A DNA stretch of 64,000 nucleotides from NCBI RefSeq assembly GCF_000299875.1, contig NZ_AMRK01000004.1, positions 62,001 through 126,000 of the forward strand, read 5' to 3'. The translations under genes were made by a program, and so were the position numbers. The stretch is from Celeribacter baekdonensis B30. Lineage in GTDB: Bacteria > Pseudomonadota > Alphaproteobacteria > Rhodobacterales > Rhodobacteraceae. Every line of letters begins with the position of its first letter. Position 1 is the stretch's first letter. The notes under the pieces are model-generated. The model did no database searches. It was given only the letters and a program-made list of their open reading frames with translations, and was not told the origin of the DNA. Below, in pieces: positions 55,557 to 64,000 of this stretch.

Positions 55557-56942
55557 TTAGGCTTTGGACACAGCGTCCAGAATTCGCGCCCAGGAGCGGA
55601 TGCCTTTGTGGAAATTCTTGAGGCCGTATTTCTCATTCGGAGAGTGAATGCGGTCGTCGTCATCAGCAAAGCCCACCAACATCGAATCCAGCCCCAAAAT
55701 CGTGGTAAAATAGCCCGCAATCGGGATCGACCCGCCCATGCCGGCAAACACCGCCTCGCGGTCCCATTCGTCGGACAGGGCCTGACGTGCCGCCTCGAAT
55801 TCCGCACGATCCGTGTTCATCACGGCGGCGGGGGACCCGTCGAGGTCTTGGTTCCATGTGACTTTGGCGTCCACCGGCAGGCGGCTTTCGACATGGGCAC
55901 GCAGGTTTTTGCGGATCGCGTCCGGGTCCTGATCGCCCACCAAACGACAGGTGATTTTGCAATGCGCCTCCGCTGGGATCACGGTTTTGGTGCCCGGTCC
56001 CTGATAGCCGCCCCAAAGCCCGTTGATCTCCAAAGTGGGGCGGGCCCATTGTTGTTCCAAGGTCGAATAGGCGGCCTCGCCATGGGCTTTGGTCATGCCA
56101 ATGCCGGATAGGTAATCCGCCTCGTCAAAGCCACAGCCCTGCCATTGGCGCAGGATGTCGTCGGGCACCTCATGCACGCCGTCGTAGAAATCTTTGATCG
56201 TCACGCGGCCCGCTTCATCATGGAATGTGCTGATGATTTTGGAGATTTCGCGCAGCGGGTTCAGTGCCGGGCCGCCGTAATGGCCCGAATGCAGATCTAT
56301 CGTCGGCCCCGTCAGGGTGAACTCGTCTTTGAGCATCCCGCGCAGCTGGCTACAGATCGAGGGCACGCCGGGGGCGACCATCGACGTGTCACAGATCAGC
56401 GCCAGATCGGCGGCGAGCCTGTCTTTGTTGGCTTTCATGAAGGGGATCAGGGAGGGCGAGCCGCTTTCCTCTTCGCCTTCAAAGAAAAACGTGATCGTGC
56501 AGGGCAGGGTGCCGTTTTCGGCAATCCAGGCGCGGCAGGCCTCGACGAAGGTCATCAACTGGCCCTTGTCGTCGGATGCGCCGCGGCCCCGGATCACTTT
56601 GCCCTGCGCGCGCTCTTCGATAAAGGGCGCAAACGGGTCGTGATCCCAGAGGGTGAGCGGGTCCACCGGCTGCACATCATAGTGACCGTAAAACAGCAAA
56701 TGCGGCCCACCGGAGCCGATTTTACCCATCACCATCGGGTGGCCGGGCGTGGCGCAGACTTCGGCATCCGCCCCCAACGAGGTCAATTCCGCGGCAAGCC
56801 ACTCCGCCGCCGCCTGGCAATCGGCCTTGTTGGCCGGGTCGGTCGAAATCGACGGAATGCGTAAAAATGTCATCAAGCGATCAAGGGTAGCGTCGAGATC
56901 AGTGTCGATGCGTTCAAGCACCGGAGCGAGGCGAGAGTTCAT
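55557..56942 (-). CDS. M20 family metallopeptidase (dipeptidase)
   Basis: A 461-residue zinc peptidase of the M20/M25/M40 family. The first metal ligands lie in LLFYGHYDVQPVDPLTLWDH near residue 83, the catalytic base in FFFEGEEESGSPSLIPF near residue 148 (EE), and the dimerisation domain follows with SGHYGGPALNPLREI near residue 216. The end holds IPIAGYFTTILGLDSMLVGF. It hydrolyses dipeptides or acylated amino acids in the cytoplasm; the substrate cannot be read off. It is divergent from hemA. Confidence 0.9.
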   Translation of the reverse strand: MNSRLAPVLERIDTDLDATLDRLMTFLRIPSISTDPANKADCQAAAEWLAAELTSLGADAEVCATPGHPMVMGKIGSGGPHLLFYGHYDVQPVDPLTLWDHDPFAPFIEERAQGKVIRGRGASDDKGQLMTFVEACRAWIAENGTLPCTITFFFEGEEESGSPSLIPFMKANKDRLAADLALICDTSMVAPGVPSICSQLRGMLKDEFTLTGPTIDLHSGHYGGPALNPLREISKIISTFHDEAGRVTIKDFYDGVHEVPDDILRQWQGCGFDEADYLSGIGMTKAHGEAAYSTLEQQWARPTLEINGLWGGYQGPGTKTVIPAEAHCKITCRLVGDQDPDAIRKNLRAHVESRLPVDAKVTWNQDLDGSPAAVMNTDRAEFEAARQALSDEWDREAVFAGMGGSIPIAGYFTTILGLDSMLVGFADDDDRIHSPNEKYGLKNFHKGIRSWARILDAVSKA

Positions 56943-57024
56943 TATGGGAAACCTTTTATCATGCTCGGGATATTTTGCCGCAGCTTACGCCTCTGAAAAA
57001 TGGTGTCCAGAGGGGGCGGGCGGG

Positions 57025-57038
57025 TTGACATAGATCAT
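57025..57038 (+). promoter_or_regulatory. FNR-like box upstream of hemA
   Basis: TTGAC-ATAG-ATCAT matches the FNR/FnrL consensus TTGAT-N4-ATCAA at eight of ten positions. It lies 168 bases before the hemA start, in the spacer with the divergent M20 gene. FnrL is known to control hemA in Rhodobacter. TTGACA within it may also be a -35 element, so the box is only a candidate. Confidence 0.4.
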
Positions 57039-57205
57039 TCTGAAAGGGAATGGATACGTCATAAGAAGGTGAAGCTGACAAGGCAGAGCAGAAGAGGCTC
57101 ATAGGGGGCTGTTGCGGTATTATCTTGCGAAATGTGAATATGAGTCGCAATTTTCGCTTGATGCCGCTAAAAGAGGCAGACCTGAGACGCGCGAAAGGAC
57201 GAACA

Positions 57206-58435
57206 GTGGACTATACGGCGAAGCTTGACGAAGCACTTCAACGGTTGCACGACGAAGGGCGTTACCGCACCTTTATCGATATTGAACGCAAGCGCGGGCA
57301 GTTTCCGCACGCCACATGGACCAAACCGGATGGCTCAGAGCAACCCGTAACCGTGTGGTGCGGCAACGATTATCTTGGCATGGGTCAACACCCGTCCGTT
57401 CTCGCGTCCATGAAAGAGGCGGTGGATGCAACGGGCGCGGGCTCTGGTGGCACGCGCAATATTTCCGGCACCACGGTTTATCACAAACGTCTTGAAGCCG
57501 AGATTGCCGATCTGCATCAAAAAGAGGCGGCTTTGGTGTTCTCCTCGGCCTATATAGCCAATGATGCCACGCTTTCGACCCTGCCGACGCTGTTCCCCGG
57601 TCTCATCATCTATTCCGACTCGCTCAATCATGCGTCGATGATTGAGGGCATTCGTCGCAACGGTGGCGCGAAACGCATTTTCCGTCACAACGATCTGGAT
57701 CACCTGCGCGCCCTTTTGGCGGCGGATGATCCCGAAACGCCGAAACTCATCGCCTTTGAATCGATCTATTCGATGGATGGCGATTTTGGTCCGCTCAAAG
57801 AGCTGTGTGATCTGGCCGAAGAATTCAATGCGCTCACCTATCTCGACGAGGTTCACGCGGTTGGCATGTACGGCCCGCGCGGGGGCGGTGTGGCCGAACG
57901 CGACGGTCTTTTGGATCGGATCGACATTGTCAACGGTACACTCGGCAAGGCCTTTGGCGTCTTTGGCGGCTATATCGCTGCTTCGGCCAAAATGTGTGAC
58001 GCGGTGCGTTCTTATGCGCCGGGCTTTATCTTCACCACCTCGATCCCGCCCGCTGTGGCGGCAGGGGCGGCGACATCGATCGCCTTCCTCAAAGGCGAGG
58101 GCGGTGTAAAGCTGCGTGAAGAGCATCAGACTCAGGCGAAAATCCTCAAACTGCGGCTCAAAGGCCTTGGCCTGCCGATCACCGACAATGGCTCGCATAT
58201 CGTGCCGTTGATTGTGGGAGATCCGAAACACACCAAACTCATGTCCGACATGATGCTCGAACATTATGGCATTTACGTTCAGCCGGTGAATTTCCCGACC
58301 GTGCCGCGCGGCACAGAGCGGTTGCGCTTTACGCCCTCACCGGTTCACGGGCCGCGCGAAATGGATGCTCTGGTTCATGCTTTGGACGCGCTTTGGAGCC
58401 ATTGTGCGCTGAATCGCGCCGAAATGGCGGGTTAA
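57206..58435 (+). CDS. hemA: 5-aminolevulinate synthase
   Basis: A 409-residue PLP enzyme that condenses glycine and succinyl-CoA to 5-aminolevulinate, the first step of tetrapyrrole synthesis in alphaproteobacteria. The N-terminal [20 protein letters not shown], the [14 protein letters not shown] region near residue 80, [16 protein letters not shown] near residue 136, [15 protein letters not shown] near residue 213, and the PLP lysine in [14 protein letters not shown] near residue 245 are all present. I take the GTG at 57206 behind AAAGGA; it reads [11 protein letters not shown], matching the known start of Rhodobacter HemA (MDYNLALDTAL). An ATG at 57140 would add 22 residues. Confidence 0.93.
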   Translation: MDYTAKLDEALQRLHDEGRYRTFIDIERKRGQFPHATWTKPDGSEQPVTVWCGNDYLGMGQHPSVLASMKEAVDATGAGSGGTRNISGTTVYHKRLEAEIADLHQKEAALVFSSAYIANDATLSTLPTLFPGLIIYSDSLNHASMIEGIRRNGGAKRIFRHNDLDHLRALLAADDPETPKLIAFESIYSMDGDFGPLKELCDLAEEFNALTYLDEVHAVGMYGPRGGGVAERDGLLDRIDIVNGTLGKAFGVFGGYIAASAKMCDAVRSYAPGFIFTTSIPPAVAAGAATSIAFLKGEGGVKLREEHQTQAKILKLRLKGLGLPITDNGSHIVPLIVGDPKHTKLMSDMMLEHYGIYVQPVNFPTVPRGTERLRFTPSPVHGPREMDALVHALDALWSHCALNRAEMAG

Positions 58436-58541
58436 TCAAGATATACGCTGGGCGGCCCCGTTGAGCATATGGTAACAGTTTATCAACTTTAGGCGACGAA
58501 TCGACGCCTAAAGGGCGGGCAGGTTAATTTGGGGCGAATGC

Positions 58542-59753
58542 ATGATCAGGCGGTGGACGAAGCCACACGTCGAGGAGCAGGAACATCCTCGCGGTTTTGA
58601 CGATTACGAGCTTCAGCTCGGCGACGTCATGCGTGGGGAACGCGCCACCCTTGGCAAATCGCTCTTGGATGTTCAGCGCGAGTTGAAGATCAAAGCAACC
58701 TATATTGCCGCCATTGAGAACTCTGACCCCTCTGTGTTTGAAACCCAGGGTTTCATCGCGGGGTATGTGCGCTCCTATGCCCGCTATCTGAATCTTGATC
58801 CCGATTGGGCTTTTGCACGGTTTTGCTCTGAAAGCGGCTTTACGGTTGCCCACGGCATGTCCCCCGAGGCCTCAACCAAACGCAAACCGGCCAAGGCGGC
58901 GGCGGCACCTGTCAAGAAAGATCCATTCTCCGATCCCAACGCCAGCTTTGTCCCGCGCGGACAGGGGTTTATGTCCCGGATCGAACCCGGCGCGCTGGGA
59001 TCAACCGCTGTGTTGCTCGCGCTTTTGGGCGTGATCGGCTATGGCGGCTGGTCGGTGTTGCAAGAAATCCAAAAGGTCAAAATGGCCCCGGTCGATCAGG
59101 CCCCGGCCGTGATCGCCGAAGTTGCCCCCCTTGGTGGTGCAGGCTCCGAGACCCGTTTGGCGCAGATGGACGAGAGCGTCGGCCTTGCGACCCCCTCCGC
59201 CGAGGCGCTGGATCGGTTGTATCGTCCGCAGGCGCTGGATGTGCCGGTTTTGGTGCCGCGTGACGGGCCTATCGCGGCGCTTGATCCGCGCTCTGTTGGG
59301 GCTTTGGCGGGCGAAGGACTTGCCGCCGAGCGCGAAGAGCGCCTGAACGCCATGTCGTCTGACATTGCCTTGGCGGCGCTTTCCGACACGGACGAGGGGG
59401 ATGTGCGCGTGGTCGAAGAGGGCGCGCCCGAATTGGCGCTGGTCGCCGTGCGCCCGTCATGGGTGCGCGTCCAGGCCGCCGATGGGTCCGTTTTGTTTGA
59501 GAAGATTCTTGATGCCGGTGAACGTTACATCGTTCCGGCGATGGACAAAGCGCCGATTCTGCGCACGGGCAATGCCGGTGGCGTCTATTTCGACGTCAAT
59601 GGTCAGGCCTATGGCCCGGTCGGTGCCTCTGGGTCTGTGGTGAAAAACATCGCCCTCTCGGTCGCGGATGTGTCGGACAGTTTTGCCCAGGTCGATCTGG
59701 CCGCCAATGACACGGTCGCCGAGGCCTTTCAGGTCGCCCAAAACGGCCAATAA
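58542..59753 (+). CDS. RodZ-like helix-turn-helix membrane protein (DUF4115)
   Basis: A 403-residue protein. The cytoplasmic N-terminus is an HTH_25 domain (TLGKSLLDVQRELKIKATYI, then FIAGYVRSYARYLNLDPDW). One membrane segment lies near residues 155-172 (LGSTAVLLALLGVIGYGGWS). The periplasmic part is proline/alanine-rich and ends in a DUF4115 domain (WVRVQAADGSVLFEKILDAG, GNAGGVYFDVNGQAYGPVG). RodZ links MreB to the cell-wall machinery in rod growth. It lies upstream of ispG, a pairing that I know from many alphaproteobacteria. Confidence 0.85.
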   Translation: MIRRWTKPHVEEQEHPRGFDDYELQLGDVMRGERATLGKSLLDVQRELKIKATYIAAIENSDPSVFETQGFIAGYVRSYARYLNLDPDWAFARFCSESGFTVAHGMSPEASTKRKPAKAAAAPVKKDPFSDPNASFVPRGQGFMSRIEPGALGSTAVLLALLGVIGYGGWSVLQEIQKVKMAPVDQAPAVIAEVAPLGGAGSETRLAQMDESVGLATPSAEALDRLYRPQALDVPVLVPRDGPIAALDPRSVGALAGEGLAAEREERLNAMSSDIALAALSDTDEGDVRVVEEGAPELALVAVRPSWVRVQAADGSVLFEKILDAGERYIVPAMDKAPILRTGNAGGVYFDVNGQAYGPVGASGSVVKNIALSVADVSDSFAQVDLAANDTVAEAFQVAQNGQ

Positions 59754-59881
59754 ACCGGCTTTCATCTGATCACTCTGCCGCTTCCGCCGCTTGTCACTTG
59801 CGGTGTGCCGCCTTATCTAAGGGGGGCTGAATTGACGTTCCCAAAACCGTCCCAAAACCGTCCCAAAAGAGGCCCGTTCCC

Positions 59882-61009
59882 ATGTCGCACAATTCCATTC
59901 GCCCTTGGCGCAACATTGACCGACGCGTGAGCCGCAAGATTTGGGTGGGCAATGTGCCGGTGGGGGGCGATGCGCCGATCACCGTGCAGACCATGACCAA
60001 CACGCTGACCACCGATGTCAAAGCGACCTTGGATCAGGTGCTGCGCGCCGCAGAGGCCGGGGCCGACATCGTGCGCGTCTCCGCCCCCGACCGCGACTCG
60101 GCTTTGGCGCTCAAAGAGATCTGCCGTGAAAGCCCGGTGCCGATCGTCGCTGACATCCATTTCCATTACAAACGCGCCATCGAGGCCGCCGAAGCCGGGG
60201 CCGCCTGTCTGCGGATCAATCCGGGCAATATTGGTGATGAAAAGCGGGTGCGTGAGGTGATCAAAGCTGCCAAGGATCACAATTGCTCGATCCGCATTGG
60301 CGTCAACGCCGGCTCTTTGGAAAAGCACCTGTTGGACAAATACGCCGAACCCTGTCCCGACGCGATGGTCGAATCCGGCATGGATCATATCAAAATTCTG
60401 GAAGACAACGATTTTCACAATTTCAAAATCTCGGTCAAAGCCTCTGATGTCTTCCTCGCCGCCGCCGCCTATCAACAATTGGCCGAGGCCACCGATGCGC
60501 CGATCCATTTGGGCATCACCGAGGCGGGTGGGCTTATGTCCGGCACGATCAAATCGGCCATCGGGCTGGGTCAGCTTTTGTGGATGGGCATCGGCGACAC
60601 GATCCGCGTCAGCTTGTCTGCCGATCCGGTCGAAGAGGTCAAGGTTGGCTATGAAATCCTCAAATCTCTCGGCCTGCGCCACCGCGGCGTGAATATCATC
60701 TCCTGCCCGTCCTGCGCGCGTCAGGGCTTTGACGTGATCAAAACTGTTGAGGCGCTGGAAAAGCGGTTGGAACATATCAAAACGCCGATGAGCCTGTCGA
60801 TCATCGGCTGTGTGGTCAACGGTCCCGGCGAGGCGTTGATGACCGATGTCGGTTGGACCGGCGGTGGAGCTGGCCATGGCATGGTCTATCTCGGCGGGGC
60901 GCAGAGCCATAAAATGTCCAATGACAATATGGTTGACCATATCGTTGAACAGGTCGAAGCCAAAGCCGCCGAGATCGAGGCTCAGACCGCGTCCGAGGCC
61001 GCTGAATAA
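59882..61009 (+). CDS. ispG: 4-hydroxy-3-methylbut-2-en-1-yl diphosphate synthase
   Basis: A 375-residue MEP-pathway enzyme that reduces MEcPP to HMBPP with a 4Fe-4S cluster and an outside electron donor such as flavodoxin. The cluster cysteines lie in [14 protein letters not shown] near residue 275 and [17 protein letters not shown] near residue 310; the TIM-barrel part carries [17 protein letters not shown] near residue 87 and [18 protein letters not shown] at 59882. The leader holds a short direct repeat, TCCCAAAACCG. A terminator follows. Confidence 0.95.
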   Translation: MSHNSIRPWRNIDRRVSRKIWVGNVPVGGDAPITVQTMTNTLTTDVKATLDQVLRAAEAGADIVRVSAPDRDSALALKEICRESPVPIVADIHFHYKRAIEAAEAGAACLRINPGNIGDEKRVREVIKAAKDHNCSIRIGVNAGSLEKHLLDKYAEPCPDAMVESGMDHIKILEDNDFHNFKISVKASDVFLAAAAYQQLAEATDAPIHLGITEAGGLMSGTIKSAIGLGQLLWMGIGDTIRVSLSADPVEEVKVGYEILKSLGLRHRGVNIISCPSCARQGFDVIKTVEALEKRLEHIKTPMSLSIIGCVVNGPGEALMTDVGWTGGGAGHGMVYLGGAQSHKMSNDNMVDHIVEQVEAKAAEIEAQTASEAAE

Positions 61010-61048
61010 GCACCACAACCGCTTCAGCGCAGCTCAAATACTCAAATA

Positions 61049-61075
61049 AAAACCCCGCCAATGGCGGGGTTTTGT
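61049..61075 (+). terminator. Terminator of ispG
   Basis: AAAACCCCGCC and GGCGGGGTTTT form an 11-base-pair stem around AAT. Confidence 0.86.
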
Positions 61076-61122
61076 CATTTCCAGGTATAAACCGGCGCTG
61101 TGACCCGCGTCCTGCCGCATGT

Positions 61123-61884
61123 TCACCCACGCAGCTCCGCCACGATTTCAACCATCGCATCATAGGGCACATAGCCGCGCAGCATCTGGTCGCCCATCAC
61201 AAAGGTCGGCGTGCCCGAGATTTGCAACTCCGCCGCCAGTTGGTGATTTTTCGCGATCACCGTGGTGACCTCTTCGCTGTCCATTTTGGCGACAACCGCA
61301 TCGGCGTCGATGCCAAGGTCGGTGGCCAGACGGCGCAGCGAGCCAACTGTGACATCGCCGCGCGCTTCCATCAGCGCGTCATGGAAGGTCAAATAAGCGT
61401 CATCACCAGCCACCATTTTGGTCGCAACGGCAAAGCGCGACGCCAAAACGGAGGCCTCGCCCAAGATCGGGAATTCTTTGACGATCAGTTTGATATTGCC
61501 GTCTTTTTCCAAAAGTGCTTTCACATCTGGAAAGGCTTTTTTGCAATAGCCACAGCGGTAGTCGGTGAATTCGACCATCACGATATCGCCTTCGGGATTG
61601 CCGTAGATGCCATCGAAGGCGGTGTTGTAAATCGCGTCCATATTGGCGGCGATCATGTCGGCATCGCTGGAGACCTGAGCCTCGGCCTGACGCGCTTGAT
61701 AGACGTCCACCGCCTCCATCAACACTTCGGGATTGTCCAAAAGATAGGCGCGCACTTCGGCGCGAAACGCCGCGCGCTCGGCATCGGACATGTCACCGAT
61801 GTCAAAAGCAAAGGCGCCAAGCGCGGTGGAAGCGGTCAAAAGGGCCGCGGCACCGAGTCGGGCGCAGGCTTTGGCAAAAGGCAT
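61123..61884 (-). CDS. DsbA family periplasmic thiol-disulphide protein (Com1-like)
   Basis: A 253-residue exported thioredoxin-fold protein. The signal peptide (ARLGAAALLTASTALGAFAF) is followed by a helical region, then the redox motif YRCGYCKKAFPDVKALL near residue 150 (C-G-Y-C), and the cis-proline GTPTFVMGDQML near residue 225. It may oxidise or isomerise disulphides of exported proteins. It starts four bases after the stop of the M48 protease gene, so the two are co-transcribed; folding and proteolysis of envelope proteins is the likely shared theme. Confidence 0.9.
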   Translation of the reverse strand: MPFAKACARLGAAALLTASTALGAFAFDIGDMSDAERAAFRAEVRAYLLDNPEVLMEAVDVYQARQAEAQVSSDADMIAANMDAIYNTAFDGIYGNPEGDIVMVEFTDYRCGYCKKAFPDVKALLEKDGNIKLIVKEFPILGEASVLASRFAVATKMVAGDDAYLTFHDALMEARGDVTVGSLRRLATDLGIDADAVVAKMDSEEVTTVIAKNHQLAAELQISGTPTFVMGDQMLRGYVPYDAMVEIVAELRG

Positions 61885-61888
61885 ATCT

Positions 61889-63226
61889 CTATCTCCGTTT
61901 GAGAGCGGTTTCGCACGCGTTTACCACATCTTGCGCCCGGTTCCACCCAACACTTCCGTGACCCAGCGCTGCTGCGGCACGTTGGGCCAAAGGCATCGCG
62001 GCTTTGCAATCGCCACGCATGATATGGGCCTCTGAGGCGTTGAGTGCGGCCATGGCGTCCTGACCCGATTGGGCATAGGCGGAGGCCAAATGACGCAACA
62101 GATTTGGGTCATAGCCATCGCGCGCCCGCGCCGCCTCCAGCGCGGCGGGGAGGTTGGCCTTATTGGTCGTCGCCAAAAGCGCGCGGCCAAGCCCGGTCTG
62201 AATTTGCGCCTCATTTGGTGCCAATTGGGCCGCCCGGCGATAGGCGGTGACAGCGGCATCAAATTGGCGACTTTCCAATAGAATCTGCCCCTGAAGCTCG
62301 GCGTAATAGGGGTCGTTTGGGCGTAGCGCGACGAGGCGGGCCATGGTGGCCATCGCCTCTTTCGGCTTGGGCACGCGGTGCAGTGCCACGGCGCGGCGCA
62401 TCAGCGCGATGTCGGAGCCATCAGAGGCGGGCACCCGGCGCAGCGTATAGGCGGGCGGGCGGATGAACGCCTCCAACTTGCCGCGCGCACGGGCGTACCA
62501 ATAGTTGGCCTCCGGGTCGGGATTGGCGGTGAGTTTCGATGCGGCTGCATAGCCTTTGAGCGCGCGCAGACGCTCGCGGGTCAAAGGATGGGTGCGCGCG
62601 TAGGGGTCCTGGCGGCTCTCGGACAAGACCTCCTGGCCACGAAACATTTCAAGTACATCCAGCATCGCCTGTGGTGGGACGCCCGCGCGCGCCATGTAGC
62701 GGATGCCGGCCTGGTCCGCGGAGGCTTCCTCGGCGCGGGTGTGGCCAAACAGCACCCGCTGCGCTGATCCGGTGACGCCCATGGCGATGCCCGCCGCCGC
62801 CTCGCCATTGCCCGTGGCGGCTACCACCGCCCCCGACAGCAACAGGCCAAGAGCCGCCGCCGTCGAGGCATTTTTCATATTGGCCTGACGCCTGATGATA
62901 TGGCCGCCAGTGATATGGGCGACCTCATGGGCGATCACCGCCTGTACTTCGGCCGCCGTATCGAGGCGCAAAAGCAGGCCGGAATGGAGGAACACATGGG
63001 AGGTATCAGCAACAAAGGCATTCGGTTGGTCGTCATGGATGACGACGATTTTCATCCGCGCGGCCGACAGACCCGCCGCATCAAAGATCGGTCCGGCCAG
63101 ACGGCCAAGCGCATATTCAATATCCGGGTCGCGCAAAATCCCCTTGGCCCAGGCCGACAGCGGCAGGCAAAGCATTAGCGCGAAGGTCATCAAAAGGCGC
63201 ATGGCGCGTACTCGCATCTGCCGCAT
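61889..63226 (-). CDS. BepA-like M48 metalloprotease with TPR repeats
   Basis: A 445-residue periplasmic protease. The signal peptide ends near SAWA (LLMTFALMLCLPLSAWA). The zinc motif VIAHEVAHITGGHIIRR is near residue 104, and the third ligand in RAEEASADQAGIRYMA near residue 168. The last 180 residues are TPR-like helices (AVTAYRRAAQLAPNEAQIQT). BepA-type enzymes degrade or rescue stalled outer-membrane assembly proteins. The start is the ATG at 63226 behind AAAGGA; a longer reading to 63667 would overlap the divergent aminotransferase. The DsbA-like gene follows after four bases. Confidence 0.9.
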   Translation of the reverse strand: MRQMRVRAMRLLMTFALMLCLPLSAWAKGILRDPDIEYALGRLAGPIFDAAGLSAARMKIVVIHDDQPNAFVADTSHVFLHSGLLLRLDTAAEVQAVIAHEVAHITGGHIIRRQANMKNASTAAALGLLLSGAVVAATGNGEAAAGIAMGVTGSAQRVLFGHTRAEEASADQAGIRYMARAGVPPQAMLDVLEMFRGQEVLSESRQDPYARTHPLTRERLRALKGYAAASKLTANPDPEANYWYARARGKLEAFIRPPAYTLRRVPASDGSDIALMRRAVALHRVPKPKEAMATMARLVALRPNDPYYAELQGQILLESRQFDAAVTAYRRAAQLAPNEAQIQTGLGRALLATTNKANLPAALEAARARDGYDPNLLRHLASAYAQSGQDAMAALNASEAHIMRGDCKAAMPLAQRAAAALGHGSVGWNRAQDVVNACETALKRR

Positions 63227-63283
63227 TGCAATTCCTTTCTGTCGCTGGCATTTCAGGCTCCAAACAACCACAGGACATGCCCG

Positions 63284-64000
63284 ATGAAAACCTCCCGCCG
63301 CTCTGAAGTCGATCCTTTTATCGTGATGGATGTGATGGAGGCGGCGCGCGCACATGAGGAGGCCGGGCGGCACATCATCCATATGGAAGTCGGTCAACCT
63401 GCCACGGGCGCGCCCAACGCGGCGCGGGCCAAATTGGCGCAGGAGATGGAGCAGGGGCCTTTGGGCTACACCGTCGCCCTTGGCCTGCCGGAGCTGCGCA
63501 AAGGCATCGCGGCGCTCTATCAGGATTGGTACGGGGTGCGTTTGGATTGGCGGCGGGTGGTGATCACGCCGGGCTCCTCGGGGGCGTTCATTTTGGCGTT
63601 CACCGCGCTGTTTGACGCCGGGGCCAAGGTGGGCTTGGGCGAGCCGGGGTATCCGTCTTATCGGCAAATCCTGTCGGGGCTCGACATCACGCCGGTGGGC
63701 ATTCAGACGCAGATGGAGAACCGCCTACAGCCGGTGCCAAGCGAGATCCCCGACGGTTTGGATGGCTTGATCGTCGCCAGCCCCGGCAACCCGTCCGGCA
63801 CGATGTTGGATCGGGAGGCCATGGGCGCCTTGATTCAGACCTGTCAGGACCGGGGCGTGTCGTTCATTTCCGACGAGATTTACCACGGCATCCAATACGG
63901 CACGCGTCCGGTGACAGCGTTGGAACTCTCGGACGATGTCTATGTGATCAATTCGTTTTCAAAATTCTTTTCGATGACGGGATGGCGCGTCGGTTGGATG
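63284..64000 (+). CDS. Class I/II aminotransferase, 3' end outside the window
   Basis: The first 239 codons of a PLP-dependent aminotransferase, open at the window edge. It begins MKTSRRSEVDPFIVMDVMEA. Typical sites are MEVGQPATGAPNAARAKLA near residue 35, GPLGYTVALGLPELRKGIAA near residue 59, ITPGSSGAFILAF near residue 97, ASPGNPSGTML near residue 167, and the start of the PLP-lysine region NSFSKFFSMTGWRVGW at the very end. The ATG at 63284 is preceded by weak ribosome binding (CAGGA). It shares a 57-base spacer with the divergent BepA-like gene. The amino acid used is not visible. Confidence 0.88.
   Translation, partial: MKTSRRSEVDPFIVMDVMEAARAHEEAGRHIIHMEVGQPATGAPNAARAKLAQEMEQGPLGYTVALGLPELRKGIAALYQDWYGVRLDWRRVVITPGSSGAFILAFTALFDAGAKVGLGEPGYPSYRQILSGLDITPVGIQTQMENRLQPVPSEIPDGLDGLIVASPGNPSGTMLDREAMGALIQTCQDRGVSFISDEIYHGIQYGTRPVTALELSDDVYVINSFSKFFSMTGWRVGWM

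Noticed and set aside
59838-59872. Short direct repeat TCCCAAAACCG before ispG as an operator
   Set aside because: It is a simple 2.5-copy tandem repeat with no symmetry and is likely just local slippage.
63227-63667. Longer start for the BepA-like protease at 63667
   Set aside because: It would overlap the divergent aminotransferase gene and place the signal peptide internally.

Overview
The window is chromosomal DNA of a Rhodobacterales (Roseobacter/Rhodobacteraceae) alphaproteobacterium. The evidence is an Entner-Doudoroff pair under LacI-type operators, ALA synthase of the Shemin type, Tat-exported TRAP solute receptors, an arginyl-tRNA:protein transferase of the bpt type, and many short families that I know mainly from Rhodobacterales (DUF2852, DUF2927, DUF6778-like lipoprotein, RSP_2648-type PIN protein). 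Base composition is GC-rich in most places, with AT-richer accessory patches near 1.4-2.6 kb, 15.3-15.5 kb and 50.5-51.7 kb.

Layout. 1-2.4 kb: the 3' part of a PhoX-type phosphatase, then an AT-rich HNH-nuclease-like gene. 2.6-12.6 kb: transport and sensing. Two paralogous TakP-like TRAP receptors flank an ArsR/permease/thioredoxin metalloid operon and a NarL-type two-component system, and the second receptor leads into an unusually large TRAP permease pair. 12.7-19.3 kb: small hypothetical genes, bpt, RDD and DUF2852 membrane proteins, a GFA protein and glnE. 19.4-23.6 kb: eda and edd on the minus strand with an Old Yellow Enzyme gene between them; both ED promoters carry the same 12-bp palindrome. 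23.6-33 kb: small proteins, lipoproteins, an RlmI-like methyltransferase, a PIN protein, an M48 protease, and a CoxE-like VWA protein with a MoxR ATPase 3 kb away, then dksA. 33-42.8 kb: central carbon metabolism (tpiA, rpiB, an atypical pyruvate kinase), Fe-S assembly factors, two TfoX-like genes, a SatD/DUF3307 pair behind an array of four operators, and a RimB-RimK fusion. 43-50.5 kb: copper-related YcnI/DUF2946 genes, a purine permease, tgt, lon, an HU-like protein and tRNA-Val. 50.5-53.8 kb: an accessory patch with decayed fragments and an intact IS407-group element that splits a small membrane-protein gene. 53.9-64 kb: phoD, an M20 peptidase, hemA, a RodZ-like protein, ispG, a DsbA-like protein, a BepA-like M48 protease and the start of an aminotransferase.

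The most interesting candidate for an undescribed system is the SatD-like gene at 37290-37964. Its N-terminal half resembles a nucleotide cyclase fold and its C-terminus carries a helix-turn-helix. It overlaps a DUF3307 membrane-protein gene. Directly upstream are four inverted repeats (GCACCC-N6-GGGTGC and variants) at exactly 30-bp spacing, which cover the inferred promoter. It reads as a self-regulated sensor plus membrane partner. Function is not known to me and is not claimed here.

All calls come from reading the sequence and its translations. No database search was run, so family names rest on recognised motifs.
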